Assembly: GCA_021613375.1 (NCBI GenBank)
Contig: CM038709.1
Span: forward strand, 35,434,428-35,498,427
Reading direction: 5' to 3'
Source of the DNA: Megaleporinus macrocephalus
Lineage: Eukaryota; Chordata; Actinopteri; Characiformes; Anostomidae
DNA: 64,000 nt
The position numbers and the translations under genes are program-made. Positions 49,801 through 59,997 of this stretch are shown in pieces (the first letter of the stretch is position 1; each line of letters begins with the position of its first letter). The notes under the pieces are model-generated. The model was not told the origin of the DNA and ran no database searches. It saw only the letters and a program-made list of their open reading frames with translations.

Positions 49801-52800
49801 AGATCAGCCTACCATCACCACTACTGCTTCCCAGAATCAGGATATCTTCACACTCCAGACCTGTTCCCCATACATTGTAGCTAATGCCCTTTCTTCTATT
49901 AATCCTCGAAAAACAAAAGGTGAGGACGGTCTGGACCCCAACCTTCTGCGTCTGGCAACCCCAGTTATTTTAGAACATGTTACATATATTTTTAATCTTT
50001 CTATTTTATCCTGCAGAATTCCCAGTATCTGGAAAACAGCACATGTTATTCCTCTGCATAAAGGAGGAGATGCGACAGATTTAAATAATTATAGACCAAT
50101 CTCAAAACTCTCTTGTTTATCCAAAATTTTAGAATCCTTAGTAAATAACCAGCTTAAATCTTTTCTGTATGAAAACTCAGTCCTGTCCACGTATCAGTCT
50201 GGTTTCAGAGAAAGACACAGCACCATCTCTGCCACCATGCTGGTTTTAAATGATCTTTATTTGGCCTTAGACAGGAAAAAGTTCTGTGCTGCCATTTTTA
50301 TTGATCTCACAAAAGCCTTTGATACTGTTGATCATGATTTATTACTAGGTTCCTTACATAAGATTGGTTTTAGCAGTAATTCAGTTCTGTGGGCCCAGGA
50401 TTACCTTTCTGGTAGGAAGCAATGTGTGTCTCTCGGTAACCATAAATCTGACCTTCAGCCTATAACGAAAGGGGTTCCTCAGGGCTCAATCCTGGGCCCA
50501 GTTTTATTTAATATTTTTATCAATGAACTTGCTGTCTCTACCTTAGACTCCAAATTACACCTTTATGCAGATGATTCAATCTTATACTGCTCAGCAGATT
50601 CAGCTCACGCTGCACTAGATAAACTCCAACATTCTTTTAACTCTTTACAGACTGCTCTATATAAACTTAAGTTGGTTTTAAATGCTAATAAAACCAAATT
50701 CATGTTGTTTTCCAGATTTTCAGATAGTGTTTTAGATTCCATAAATATTAATACCCTGACAGGATCCAGCATCGAGCGAGTCAGCGAATATAAATACCTT
50801 GGCATCTGGCTGGATGAAAAACTCTCCTTTAAATCCCATATAAGCAAACTCGCCATTAAGTGCAGACAGAAGCTCGGATTCCTTTATCGGAATAAATCCT
50901 GTCTACCCACGTACGCTAGGAAAAGAATAGTGGAGGCAACCATACTTGCAGTCCTGGACTACGGCGATGTAATTTATAATAAAGCGTCCGCCAGTGCCCT
51001 CAAACCGCTAGATTCAATCTATCACTCTGCTCTGAGATTTATAACTGGAGACCCTTACAGTACTCACCACTGCAGACTCTATGATAGAGTTGGTTGGTCC
51101 TCACTAGCTGCACGAAGAGAAGCTCATTGGCTTATTTTTATCTATAAATCACTCTCCGGCCATTTGCCAGCTTACATCTCTTCTCTGATTTCAATAAATA
51201 ACAATAATTATCAGACTCGCTCTAGTGGCTGGATCACCTGTCAGGTACCGAGAGTTTTTAGTGAACTGGGAAAATCTGCTTTTAGCTACAGTGCACCAGC
51301 GAGCTGGAACTCTCTCCAGGAAACTCTGAAGCTCAGCTCGCTGGGATCACTAAACCATTTTAAACTTTTAGTTTCTAATCACCATCAGAAAGCCTGTGAC
51401 TGTTTTAAATGAATAAATCTACTAGGATTTTTTTTTTTTTTTTTTTTATTACTATCTTTTTATTTATTTATTTATTATTTGTATTTTTATTATTATAATT
51501 ATCCATTTTTTTATCGTGATTGTTTTATTGAGTATTTTTTTATTAGCATTTCAACTTTTTATTATCTTGGTGTATGTAATATGTTTATTTTATATTCTTT
51601 TATATTCTTTTATAATTTTCTAACATTTTTTACATTGTATTTTTAATGCATCTATATTAAATGTTTATTTAAAATTGGTATTTAATTTATTATTTTTGCT
51701 CATTTTGTTTTCAATCCCTTTAACTGTATATGCTCGGCTGCATTGAAAATGAGGGTCATCCCTCAATGTATTTCCGAGATTAAATAAAGGTTGATTGATT
51801 GATTGATTGATTGTTGTAACTTTTTAAATTTTTTAACTGCTCAATATGTCTTTAAAGTGGGAATGATAGAGTGGATCAAGAAATATGTTCTGCTAATTTG
51901 ACTATGTAGTTAAAGGTGTTGCGTGCAACTAAAATGGCTTTAACTGTCAAGCAAATTATGTTTATTCTACTAACTAAGCTCATTATGTATATAATAAATA
52001 CCTGTGTTGCAGAAACTCGGTTCATCTGGATCCTGACCCCTGGTGGCCACACACCGTGCCTCTTCTTGTCGCCTCTGTGTTTCTCATCAACTGCAACACT
52101 TACATGCTTAGCCTCAGGTAAGTCTATGTTTGTGTGTGCATTTAGCTAAACATATATAAATATAGTTAGTCAGCCAAGATCTGGAGTTTGCTTATTTTTA
52201 GTTTTTTTAGACTAAGTAACAAGAAAATGCCGATGTCCCCCCGCCCTCTCTCATGGCTGACGTATTCCTGCTCTGTCATCGGCGTGCAAGGTTTGGCAAA
52301 AATAGGAAAGTCTGTTTACTCGATAGCACTGGGCAGTTAAAAAAAAATGCACAACTAGACTCTCTCTAAATGGGGACACTTCAAACTGAAGGTCAGTTTA
52401 CTGTTTTAAACAGTTGAGTTGAGTTGAGTTTGGTGTAATAATGCACAAAAACATGATTTTTTTGGCTTGCTAGTGCCACAATATCAAGTCTGTCCCACTT
52501 GCAGCATAACCATCAAGGTCATTAGCTCTTTTTATTGAAGTGCGTGACTCTGTAATTGGCCGTTATATTGAGTGCCACAAGCTTTCCCGCTAACATTTCA
52601 ACTAGTTTCCTGATTTATAGCCTGTGGGCTCAGAAAAAAAATATTTTTGTCTTTGGTGCCTGGAACACTATTTTTTATAATTTGAAAGAATAATGCATTA
52701 AATATACTATTTGTTCTATCATTTATTGCACTACCCAACACAAGTTTTGGCCCCAGCCTTTTAGTGTTATATTCCAATTTGCTTATGTCTAAAACAAATG

Positions 52801-54223
52801 CAGAATTGCCTACATTCATCATAAACTTCGCTTCTGTGAGCACAGCAAAGAAAGTTATGAATTTATAGTATAGAAACAGATTAAGAACACTATATGCATT
52901 GCAAATTTACACTGATTACCCAAAACCGTTTAGAAATGTGTGTGTTGTTTTTGTTTTTTTTTTTAGATTTACAACTATACTGCAATCACTTTCACCAATC
53001 AGTCCCCAAATATAGTTGCCCATCATGTTTTCATTATATTGTCCTTGGTAACTGCGTTCAAAGTTTAATGTCCTGGTGAAAGCACTCGCCTTGCTCCTCT
53101 GAATAAGCTCCCATGTTCTCTGTGAACTCCTCAAGATGAGCATCAAGGATATGGATTTTGAGTGACATCCTGCAGCATAGTTCTTTCAGAGTCTGAACCA
53201 TTTGTGCATAGAGCACCAGTTGGGCTCTCCTCTCTCCCCTGTAGCAACCTATAAGCAAACAAAATTAAATTTGGATTAAGAATTTGATTTAGGCCTATTT
53301 CACACTAATGACTACTGATATGTACAATATCAACATAGTTTGAAATCTGTGTTATATATCAAACAATACAATATATATACAGTATGTATATATTGCATTG
53401 TTTGAACTATTTAACTACAACATTGAAATTTGTAAAAAAAAAAAAAAATGTTAATTAAAGCTCTTATAAATTCAGAATTTTGCAAAATAAAAATAAAATA
53501 CCTTCAAGAGTTTTCTTGTGAAATGAGGAGCCTATGGTTTGTCTTGGTCCCCAACAAGGACGCCGAAGTATGCTTTGTAGGCCTCACACATCTTAGCAGA
53601 TGCTTTCACAGAATACTTTTTCACTCTTGTCTTTATAAATTGGCCACATACTTATCAAAATGCGTCTGCGAGACATATGCAACCTCTTGATGCCATCTAA
53701 ATTAACGGAGTTGCTGTGTACACATGTTCACTTACTCTGTAGAACATCAACACTGTTAGTTTCAGATAACTGTATTTATACAGCTACGTACAATTCTATA
53801 CAGTCCCAGAAAGTTCTAGATAATTCTTGACAGTTCTAGAAACTTCTTGATAGTTCTTACAATTCCAGAGTCTTCTTGGAAGTCTATATTCAGCACTGAA
53901 TATATCACGAATATTCTTAAAAATAGGTACATTTCAAAATATCATTGCCTGACCACGAAAGCTTATGTTTACCGGGAATAATAACTTTTTTCTATTCATC
54001 TAAGGCACAAAGAATTAGATTTTTTTTTTCAAAATTGTTACGTAGTGTTGTTTATTCTAAGTGTGTTTACATCTCTTTTAGTAAACTGATGCTGTCCCTG
54101 ACCTCCCGCCTGCTGCTCCCTCTGTGCATCGCCATGGTGACCTTCTGTCCTCTTCACCTGTACCGAGTCACTCACTTCCTCTCTGCTGCTTTGGCCCTGT
54201 TGGCCGCTTCTTGTCACCTTTGA
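25862..54223 (+). CDS. PGAP1: PGAP1, GPI inositol-deacylase
   Basis: ER membrane lipase that removes the acyl chain from the inositol of GPI anchors. Coding exons: 25862-25993, 27446-27599, 27775-27950, 28983-29154, 29913-30073, 32007-32059, 32483-32549, 33915-34020, 34255-34313, 34426-34509, 34819-34868, 35054-35105, 35291-35368, 35607-35682, 39880-39953, 40117-40168, 40259-40325, 40407-40512, 42573-42611, 42734-42918, 43563-43793, 44272-44407, 46776-46826, 48336-48550, 52013-52117 and 54082-54223. Total 2,823 nt in frame, 940 codons (human 922). Residues 5-20 form the N-terminal membrane segment, followed by [15 protein letters not shown]. The lipase nucleophile motif VGHSMGG has Ser at about residue 169, preceded by [14 protein letters not shown] (exon 2) and [10 protein letters not shown] (exon 3). 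[12 protein letters not shown] is in exon 5 and [12 protein letters not shown] in exon 6. The last third (exons 20-26) is hydrophobic with several membrane segments. No exon is disrupted. Introns hold LINEs, MITEs and a nested transposon cluster. I chose ATG 25862 for its match to the family N-terminus. Confidence 0.97.
26449..26615. repeat. Degenerate minisatellite in PGAP1 intron 1
   Basis: Four imperfect units of about 40-47 bp built on 'acttattagtgtagtaggtgaag' with 'tatagaagtac' repeat in tandem. A stray related unit lies at about 26990-27045. It is non-coding. Confidence 0.75.
29168..29230 (+). repeat. Abundant teleost dispersed repeat core in PGAP1 intron 4
   Basis: The stretch containing 'atttagcagacgctcttatc' then 'cagagcaatttacataagtg' is a core sequence I recognise as very common in fish genomes, probably a SINE- or LINE-tail fragment. 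The class is not settled from this short piece. Confidence 0.6.
30391..30508. repeat. Compound (TA)n/(TG)n microsatellite
   Basis: TA, TATG and TG runs at 30391-30440, a short ATT-rich stretch, and a second TA run at 30480-30501 lie just left of the foldback element in PGAP1 intron 5. Such tracts are length-polymorphic. Confidence 0.9.
30539..31608. mobile_element. Foldback-type DNA element with inverted repeats of about 220 bp
   Basis: The left arm (30539-30757) starts TACGGTGGCCGAGAAG. The right arm (about 31390-31608), read backwards, starts the same way and stays similar over the whole arm. Each arm carries several copies of a C(A/G)CGCTGCAAA subterminal motif. Direct CTAAAG flanks lie at 30533-30538 and 31609-31614. 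A second element (30758-31330) has inserted into the left arm. Removing it leaves an element of about 490 bp that is nearly all inverted repeat. There is no transposase. It lies in PGAP1 intron 5. Confidence 0.85.
30758..31330. mobile_element. hAT-like element nested inside the foldback element
   Basis: The ends are TAGTGATG and CATCACTA, perfect 8-bp inverted termini. Flanks GTGTCTAA (30750-30757) and GCATCTAA (31331-31338) match at six of eight bases. After the right flank the host element's left-arm sequence resumes ('tgagaagtaag'), as predicted from the intact right arm ('ctagaagtaag' when inverted). The interior has no intact frame. Confidence 0.7.
32863..33500 (-). mobile_element. L2-like LINE 3' end inserted in a MITE
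   Basis: The low-coordinate end, 'aagtcaagtcag' followed by 'tagcgctttttacaatgatg', is the LINE 3' terminus in minus orientation. The body closely follows 36290-37080. It is 5' truncated to 3' UTR only. An open frame of 137 codons here is paralleled in the 36.4-36.7 kb copy (see the rejected list). Confidence 0.75.
33565..33618. repeat. Short common fish repeat end
   Basis: A stretch reading 'atcagaatcagaaatacttt' then 'attgatcccagggggaaatt' is a widespread fish repeat terminus. Only the end is present, within the nested cluster of PGAP1 intron 7. Confidence 0.5.
35760..36290. other. Intron 14 segment without gene
   Basis: I see no exon. The stretch 35840-36150 is open on the plus strand but has no splice context or known similarity. 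Phrases such as 'ggcatgaactctacaagacctg' suggest an old Tc1-type repeat, which I cannot confirm. Confidence 0.35.
36290..39250 (-). mobile_element. L2-clade-like LINE, long degenerate copy antisense in PGAP1 intron 14
   Basis: The 3' tail (TTGAC repeats next to GCGCTATATAAATAAAA) is at 36294 and the 5' side near 39250. Coding remains on the minus strand: an upstream block near 38830-39240 ([33 protein letters not shown]), 38415-38822 ([22 protein letters not shown]) and, after frameshifts, 37291-38253 (reverse transcriptase: [80 protein letters not shown]). The catalytic YADD box reads YAND near 37965, so the enzyme is dead. Order and motifs fit the L2/Jockey-superfamily pattern common in fish. 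Clade assignment is by eye. Confidence 0.85.
39272..39364 (+). repeat. 93-bp arm of an inverted repeat pair (partner 45359-45451)
   Basis: Reverse-complementing 45359-45451 gives this sequence with a single mismatch. It encodes a piece of an L2-like reverse transcriptase C-terminal region ([20 protein letters not shown]) in plus orientation, opposite to the neighbouring LINE. Both arms lie in PGAP1 introns (14 and 22). Confidence 0.9.
41080..42175 (-). mobile_element. L1/Tx1-like LINE remnant in PGAP1 intron 18
   Basis: Read on the minus strand, the 5' part has an L1-type reverse transcriptase block ([48 protein letters not shown]). A large deletion follows, then the C-terminal domain ([49 protein letters not shown]). 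Two overlapping frames show frameshifts. The low-coordinate end is T-rich, fitting an A-rich tail on the element's own strand. It is dead. Confidence 0.8.
43130..43530. mobile_element. hAT-like non-autonomous repeat in PGAP1 intron 20
   Basis: The left end 'ggccaaatctgatatttggc' and right end 'caatccaatctgatctgcag' plus 'gtctgaacaaaaatctaacc' are roughly inverted. The interior shares 'tcttttgtgtc' and nearby words with 17980-18260. There is no coding frame. Family assignment is tentative. Confidence 0.45.
44600..46600 (-). mobile_element. Old L2-like LINE, antisense in PGAP1 intron 22
   Basis: The 3' UTR phrase 'cacaaagcagctttcc' and 'gtgagcaagccagggctgac' near 44608-44670 matches the younger L2-like copies. 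Minus-strand coding scraps include the [12 protein letters not shown] piece near 45400 and an AKPR-poor stretch after it. Many indels and stops are present. Part of it (45359-45451) is nearly identical, inverted, to 39272-39364. Confidence 0.7.
47690..47800 (+). repeat. Paralogue of the foldback element's insertion site
   Basis: 'gctatgctaaaggctatcat' here corresponds to the right flank of the foldback element at 31609-31625. About 70 bp further on, 'tttaagttctacacagcagc' matches 31688-31709. This copy lacks the foldback element, so it acts as an empty site at CTAAAG (47699-47704). The repeat itself is not identified. Confidence 0.6.
49370..51813 (+). mobile_element. Non-LTR retrotransposon with an uninterrupted 674-codon reverse transcriptase frame
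   Basis: The open frame 49388-51412 covers the end of the endonuclease-RT linker ([35 protein letters not shown]), the full reverse transcriptase and the C-terminal part. RT blocks: [37 protein letters not shown] near residue 304, [20 protein letters not shown] near 355-375, catalytic [10 protein letters not shown] with YADD near 393, and [18 protein letters not shown]. Upstream in frame are stops at 49328 and 49364, and the endonuclease domain is missing, so the insertion is 5' truncated. The T-rich 3' UTR ends in tandem TTGA/GATT repeats (51791-51813). The clade is uncertain (Jockey/I/L2 group). It lies in PGAP1 intron 24 in the sense direction. Intact reading implies recent arrival. Confidence 0.88.
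52930..53700 (-). pseudogene. Frameshifted copy of an uncharacterised, probably transposon-associated protein
   Basis: On the minus strand, 53258-53058 reads [20 protein letters not shown] then [17 protein letters not shown], and after a frameshift (about 53070) [20 protein letters not shown] continues to about 52930. Upstream pieces at 53690-53520 ([13 protein letters not shown], then [14 protein letters not shown]) carry stops. From memory, I recognise the SLKIH-L-SHL-FFPEN-G block with (S/D)EQGERFHQD and RYQG-(Y/W)N--MM-DY-W as a family of uncharacterised proteins found repeatedly in fish, insects and Hydra. This suggests a mobile-element origin. Family name and biochemical role are unknown to me. 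It lies in PGAP1 intron 25, antisense. Confidence 0.6.
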
Positions 54224-54734
54224 CCTCTCTCCTTAAAACTGCGGCTGGTCTCTGCACCTCTAAATGTAGTCTCTGCTGAGTTTAGGTTCTCAGCTTGGAC
54301 CAGACCAAAACAGCCTTAGCATGATGAGCTACTTTACGCTCTCGGTGGTCATTAGTCCCATGACCTCGTAGGTGGCTTCTGAACAGGGTATTTTAGTTAC
54401 ATTCTTTTTTTTTTTCTTTTTTTTTAAGTGATAAGGGGTGTAAATCTTACAGTGACTGGACTCAATGAGGATTATGTAGGAAAGCTCCTCAGTGGATCAT
54501 CTTAAAATTCTTCATGACCCTTGAATAATTAGAACTATTAAAAAAAAAGATGTGTTTACACAGTAATGTAATGTAAACAATAATAACCAAAGCTGGATTT
54601 TTTTCTTTGAAGGTGAAATACCAAAATAAATCCATGTTTTGTTGATTTTCCAAGTAAAAATAAGTTAACACACACATTTTACTCCCGATATTCCTTTCAT
54701 TAGCTAAGTTTTACACATTGGGTGGAAAAATAAA
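54224..54734 (+). other. PGAP1: Probable PGAP1 3' UTR with candidate poly(A) signal
   Basis: The sequence after the stop shows no further coding exon. The AATAAA at 54729-54734 is a reasonable poly(A) signal, and A-rich AAATAAAT near 54623 is another. The true 3' end could be much further on, since no other gene is seen to the window end. Confidence 0.45.
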
Positions 54735-55898
54735 ACACAAAATCTAAAATGTACCATAACTCTTGCCTACATTTTGTCTTTTATTTAAATTAAGTAACCA
54801 AACAGTAGTGCATTAAAGTGTAGAGATTATTTACACTTGGAACAGGCATGCATGGAATTAGAATACAACTGTAATATCAAAAAAATGTTTACAGACTATA
54901 ATCGATGCTAACATTCCACAGTTGATGCAGTTGAATCAGCACCTTCAGATGGGGTTTATACTCCTAACTAGCGCTTTTAGTTTGTCAGAGTTCTTTGTTG
55001 GTTGTGTCTCTTTTTTGTGCCTGTAGAGACAGTGATAGCAGCTAACTGTTAGTCTATGTGTATGGGCATGTGTGCTGTTTATTCAGCACTGGCTTTTTGT
55101 GCGCATATGCCTGTGGATTGCCCTTTTCCCAACTCGTTGACCCCATATTATCCGTGAATAGTTTAATTTCTCATGTGCTTTTTGTTTTGTACTTAATGTT
55201 TTGCTGAGGTGCCTAGACTTTACTGTCTCAGTGAAGCTCATTCACTCCAATTGCAGCAGTACATTAGCGTTCTATCTAAATGCTTCACTGTAGATGCTTT
55301 GCAGTGGCTTAACCTGATGTTGAATCGTCACGTTAATCTTTCCCGTACATGTGATACTACATACTTTATCTAAAAACCCCCGTTTTCAGGAATATCCCGG
55401 ACATTCACGAAGGTTCTCTTTTTTGGGATTTGTTTTTGGGCAACAACAGAATCTACACAAGAGGGCAATGGTTTTGCAGTTTAACAACACATCATGAATA
55501 AGACTTTTTCTTAGGACTATTTTCAAAACACAGGAAAAAAACTATATAAAAAAGATATTGGTGAATGAAAATGAAATTCTCTGTAGAAATACAATACAAA
55601 GCATTATTAATCAACATCATTCATTTGACCAGGGGTATTCAAACTTTTGCTTACAACTGTATCTCCTAAGCAATAACTTTATAAGAGAAGGAAAAAGATA
55701 ACTTATGTTAATGTAATACAACTTTATTCCAAGTAATGTACCATTGTCCCATTCCAGAAGTGTTCATCCAAAGAGCAGCTGCTCTGCGCTTTGCTTGATG
55801 ACGGGTGGATGTGGTTGGTGGGAGCGTGAGGTGAATTGTTATACGTTTAGTTAATATTAATGTTATACACTCATTGAGCAGACCTCCCGGTATTTCCA
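54735..55898. other. Spacer, no gene seen
   Basis: No gene is recognised. The short 'accaggggtattcaaacttt' near 55629 resembles a terminal fragment of a Tc1-type repeat. Confidence 0.4.
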
Positions 55899-56085
55899 CT
55901 CATCGTCAATTTTATTAGCTACACGCAGTTACTTTTGTAGTTCTAAAATTGCAAACTGTAGTTTATGGGACCACTACAGATCAGGCATTATTTGGGTGGT
56001 ACACCTACAGTATATGGTAAGTGGAACTGCTAAAGTAGACAATGAGTGTAGAAACAAGAGGATGTAATTAAAGTGTATTTCACTC
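55899..56085. repeat. Fragment of palindromic MITE family P
   Basis: 'gcattatttgggtggtacac' and the preceding 'ttctaaaattgcaaactgta' correspond to the outer arm of the copies at 16690-17200 and 63420-64000. Only one side is present. Confidence 0.55.
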
Positions 56086-56337
56086 TCTGATGGTGCATGA
56101 TGTGGTCAAAAATCAGATGAGGTTTCAAAAGTTATTGCAGGTTGATGAAGGGTGAAGAGAAAATAAAATATTGTATTTAAAATTAAAGATTTATGGTGCA
56201 TAAAACCAGAAATGATTCTGATTTTAGACTGCCTTTAAGAATTCATTGTAATGTGAAATTTGGGTATATAAATTAATTTCTTATAACATGAAACTCACCT
56301 GCTTTTGGGACTAGCCTAAATCACATAACATTTGTTA

Positions 56338-56427
<90 letters not shown>

Positions 56428-56428
56428 T
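56338..56428. repeat. (TA)n microsatellite, about 80 bp, with short (CA)n end
   Basis: About 41 consecutive TA dinucleotides are followed by CACACACT. A run this long is self-complementary, length-unstable and hard to sequence, so its true length is uncertain. Confidence 0.95.
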
Positions 56429-56936
56429 CATTTTAGTCCGTATACAAGGAAATTTACTCATCCAGAACTAATACTGCATGAGCTACTGTTTCAGGATCAG
56501 TGTAGAGCAAGCATAGCTGATCTGAAATTGTTTGTCCAATTTTCCAATTTAATTAAAGGAGCACTGCATTTTTTTTTAAAGCAAAATCTCTATATGCAGC
56601 CTGTGTTTAATAGCCTGGCTTCTAGTATTGGTTCATTTGTGAGTAGGTGTAGCTTCTGTGTTCATTGACCATGTGCAGCAAGTAGAGGTTATGAAAGAAA
56701 GTGTTTTCCTTTGAGATCTAGTGCCTTTTTCCTGCCCTGTTCATCAGTAAAGAACAATTTTGTTTGTGTTTTTTGATTGTTAGTCACACCAGTACTCATA
56801 GATAGCCCTATTGCCTCAGTGTTCTGAAAGCCTCCAGTATTGTAACAGTAAAAAAGACATTTAAAGCTAAATTACATGGACTCCTTTCCCCCATAATACG
56901 GCGAGTAAGGTGTAAAGAGCCATTTAAAGTTCTTTG

Positions 56937-57345
56937 GTGTAAAATGATTTCGATTTCTTTACAGTGGTGGTGATAGAAACCAGGAGTCACCCTGTCTACA
57001 ACTCAAGTAATAACCATTTTATTTACTATCCAAAATATCCTGTGAACCTACCCATGTCCTCTGGGTTTTATATAAAATGTTGATGATTGTAAATTAGCGG
57101 AAAATCTGAAAACAATAAACTTTCTGTGGGGGCACTAAATTGCCTCACAACACTCTGCATGTGTCTCTCCACCGTGATTATTTTTTTCTTGTCAAAGCTG
57201 TCATAAAGCAATATCTTAGACATTATGCAGTGTAATCATAACCATTTTGCATAATAACTTGAGGGAGCTTTTACGGGTGGACATATGGTTCCTATCACTA
57301 CCACTGTGAACAATTCTGACTCTACAATGCAAGAATTTACACCAA
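56937..57345. mobile_element. MITE with inverted ends, best copy of its family
   Basis: The left arm 'ttggtgtaaaatgatttc', 'tttctttacagtggtggtga' and the right arm 'ctatcactaccactgtgaac' ... 'gaatttacaccaaac' are inverted counterparts. Further copies or ends lie at 18365-18440, 20275-20335 and 24735-24960. There is no coding frame. Confidence 0.75.
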
Positions 57346-57768
57346 ACTACTCAGAAATACTATAAATGGAATTAAAATATATAATTGGTGAAATTTCCCT
57401 TTACTTTATCTGCTATTAAGACCAAGCTCCCTAAAACACGCTTTGATGAATCAGTGACGCACTGGTGTGTCACCTGCACTGTGAATGTACCTACTGCCCT
57501 TGTGTGTGTTTGTTATTTATAAGACTGTTCGCTGATGAATGTTTCTGTATGCTGTGGTTTTTGTCCTCATTCTGAATTGTCAGCAGTTCATTTGTTTTTT
57601 CTTTCAATGGTGAAATTTGTAGTTCTGTGAGGTTAGTTTATTTTTTTGGATGTGTTTATGATTTTTATCGGTGTACACTGTGACGTGCTGTAAATATTTT
57701 GAGGCCAGAGACTGTATTTACAAAGTGTCTCAGAACTGATTTTGCTGATCTTGGATAAAGCTTTACTG

Positions 57769-58272
57769 AGGCCCTGTCCACATGTATCCAGATATTTGTG
57801 AAAAAAAATGGTTTGGCACCAGTCCATGCAAAAACATGTTTTAAATCACTGATATTTTTGACCATTTTTAAAAATGCTGACACAATTCCATTAACTTGTA
57901 TGTGTCTGTAGTAGCTTTAACTTATTAAGCAGGACTCTGAAATACGAGAACTGAATTGTTTCTGGATGGTTTGGTAGTTTAAATTATGTTTTAGAAGAGA
58001 ATCTGGATTTGCATTTTCACCAAACTGCAGTGCGGAGGTGTCATGGGACATCATCATGATTAGCTAGAAAATTTGATCATCTCTGCCTGTGTGCACATCT
58101 TAGGGGTGGTGACAAAGCCATAAACAACCAGATGTAAGACATTAGATTTTAGAAAGTATTATCACCCATATCAGACTGACATAGATAAGCATTTTTAAGT
58201 TTTTGCATTTCTTGTGTGGGCGTGACAAAAAAAAATGTTTTTAAATGACCTGATATTTGTGGACAAGACCTT
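57769..58272. mobile_element. MITE with 'ggccctgtccaca' inverted ends
   Basis: The left end 'gaggccctgtccacatgtat' and following 'ccagatatttgtgaaaaaaa' match, inverted, the right end 'gacctgatatttgtggacaa' and 'gaccttag'. The interior is non-coding. This resembles widespread fish hAT-type non-autonomous repeats. The duplicated flank was not resolved. Confidence 0.65.
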
Positions 58273-59530
58273 AGTCACTGCTAACTTCAGCTGATGTACG
58301 CTTTTCAGCAGAACAAAGGCAAGAGCCAGGTTACAAACTGTTGTGTGAATACGGCTGCTGATTCAGCAGCAGTGTTTAAAGAAGAAGCTACGTTATGAAA
58401 CAAGGGGCTGATCGATACAAAACATCTAGCGCAATACCAATTTTCAAAAGCAAAATACTCATTTAATCAATTTGAAGCACCATGTAGTGCTATAGTTAGG
58501 AATCTGCTAAATTGATACGTGAAGATTTTTCATTTGGGAAGTAACATTTAGACTAAATACGAATACACAACACATTTAGGTTGTGTTAGCTTAATTTCCA
58601 AATCAGTCACTAATTAAATCAAATCAGGTGCTGCTTATGGGATTAATGTAATTTAACAAATTAATTTTTATTACAGTTTTATTACATTTGTTTATTTATA
58701 TTTATTCTTTTGTTGTTGTTGTTGTTAGTAGTCTTCTTCCACTATTTGCACACAGACTGTTGATTTTAAATAGTTTTAAACAATATTATTGACTTGACGG
58801 ATAATACTTAAACAGGATGTCTCTGTTTTTTAGCCAGTTATGTACAGTAAAAAAAAACTACTTAAAAGTAGCATTGACATCAGTTTCATCAACACCAATA
58901 ATACAGCACCAACCTTGATATATTGATCAGCCCCAATTTAAAAACAGTTAAGTCCTAAAACTTGTGCCACCACAGTCTCAGAGTTCTAGTACTACTCACT
59001 CACTTATAGATTGGTGAACCTGATCTTGTAGTGCTTTTACTCCACACCAGTGTAGCTTTAACTTCTCCTTTAAATAGTGCAGTATGTCAAGTGGAAAGGT
59101 TTGTCCTAATAATATAAATTGTGCAATCAAATTAACAAGGTATATCAGCAAATCAGTTTTTTCATTTGAACCAGAATGTAAAAAATGTCTAACGCAGCTC
59201 ACTGCCTTATAAACCAAAATGCTGTCTATTTGTAGTACAGTAATTCTACAGTCGTAGAGTGTAGTGATTAACTTGCCATGCAGAGAACTTTAACTAATAT
59301 ACAGTGTAATATATTGACTGTATGTGGTGTTTGTATATTGAAGAAATTTTTATGTTTCATGTCAGAATAGTTCAAATGATCTGATTTAGTATTTTTCTTT
59401 ATAACTTTACTAACGTTTTATAAGTTAGAAAGGTGTGGCAATGTACATTAAAAATGTATACGCGCTGACTTTGTATTTCACCAATAATTATTAGTAATAT
59501 TCTGTTAAAGAAATAGGAGTAAAGCAAATA
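58273..59530. other. Spacer, no gene seen
   Basis: AT-rich DNA without recognised exon, RNA gene or intact element. A short (GTT)n run lies near 58710-58728. Confidence 0.45.
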
Positions 59531-59997
59531 TGGGCAAAAGTATGTGGACACCACCCATCACATCTATATGAGTGTATTAGACTTCTCATTTCAAAACCAT
59601 AGACCTCTTTGTGGCTATAACACCTTTGATTCCTCTGGGAGGCTTTGTACAAGATTTTGGAGTGTATTTGTGGAAATTCTGTCTAAAGAGCTTGTATGAG
59701 GTTGGTGCTTTTGTTGAACTGCAAGGTCAGACTTTTCAGTTTACCCCAAAGGTGTTCAGTGGGATTGGGGTCAGGGCTCCCTGCGGTGTAGTTTCTTTAC
59801 ATCAGACTCCTCAAATCATGTCCTTATGGGTCTGGCTTTGCGCACAGGGACACAGTCCCTGTCAAGGGTGATTCATCACTACAGACATGTTTTCCACTGC
59901 TTTGAGATTGCGTGACAGTGTAAGCACAGTGAGCCATGGTTGTGACTAAAACACCTAAACTCAGAAATTTAGAGGTATGTCCACATACTTTTAGCCA
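59531..59997. mobile_element. Non-autonomous Tc1-type element with TA duplication
   Basis: The left end TGGGCAAAAGTATGTGGACA and the right end, read backwards, TGGCTAAAAGTATGTGGACA, are inverted copies. TA dinucleotides flank both sides (59529-59530 and 59998-59999). The interior phrase on 'tttggagtgtatttgtggaa' is familiar from abundant fish repeats of this type. There is no transposase frame. Confidence 0.85.

Noticed and set aside
56338..56428. AT-rich tract as a replication origin or matrix attachment site
   Set aside because: It is a pure TA microsatellite. Nothing else supports a functional role.
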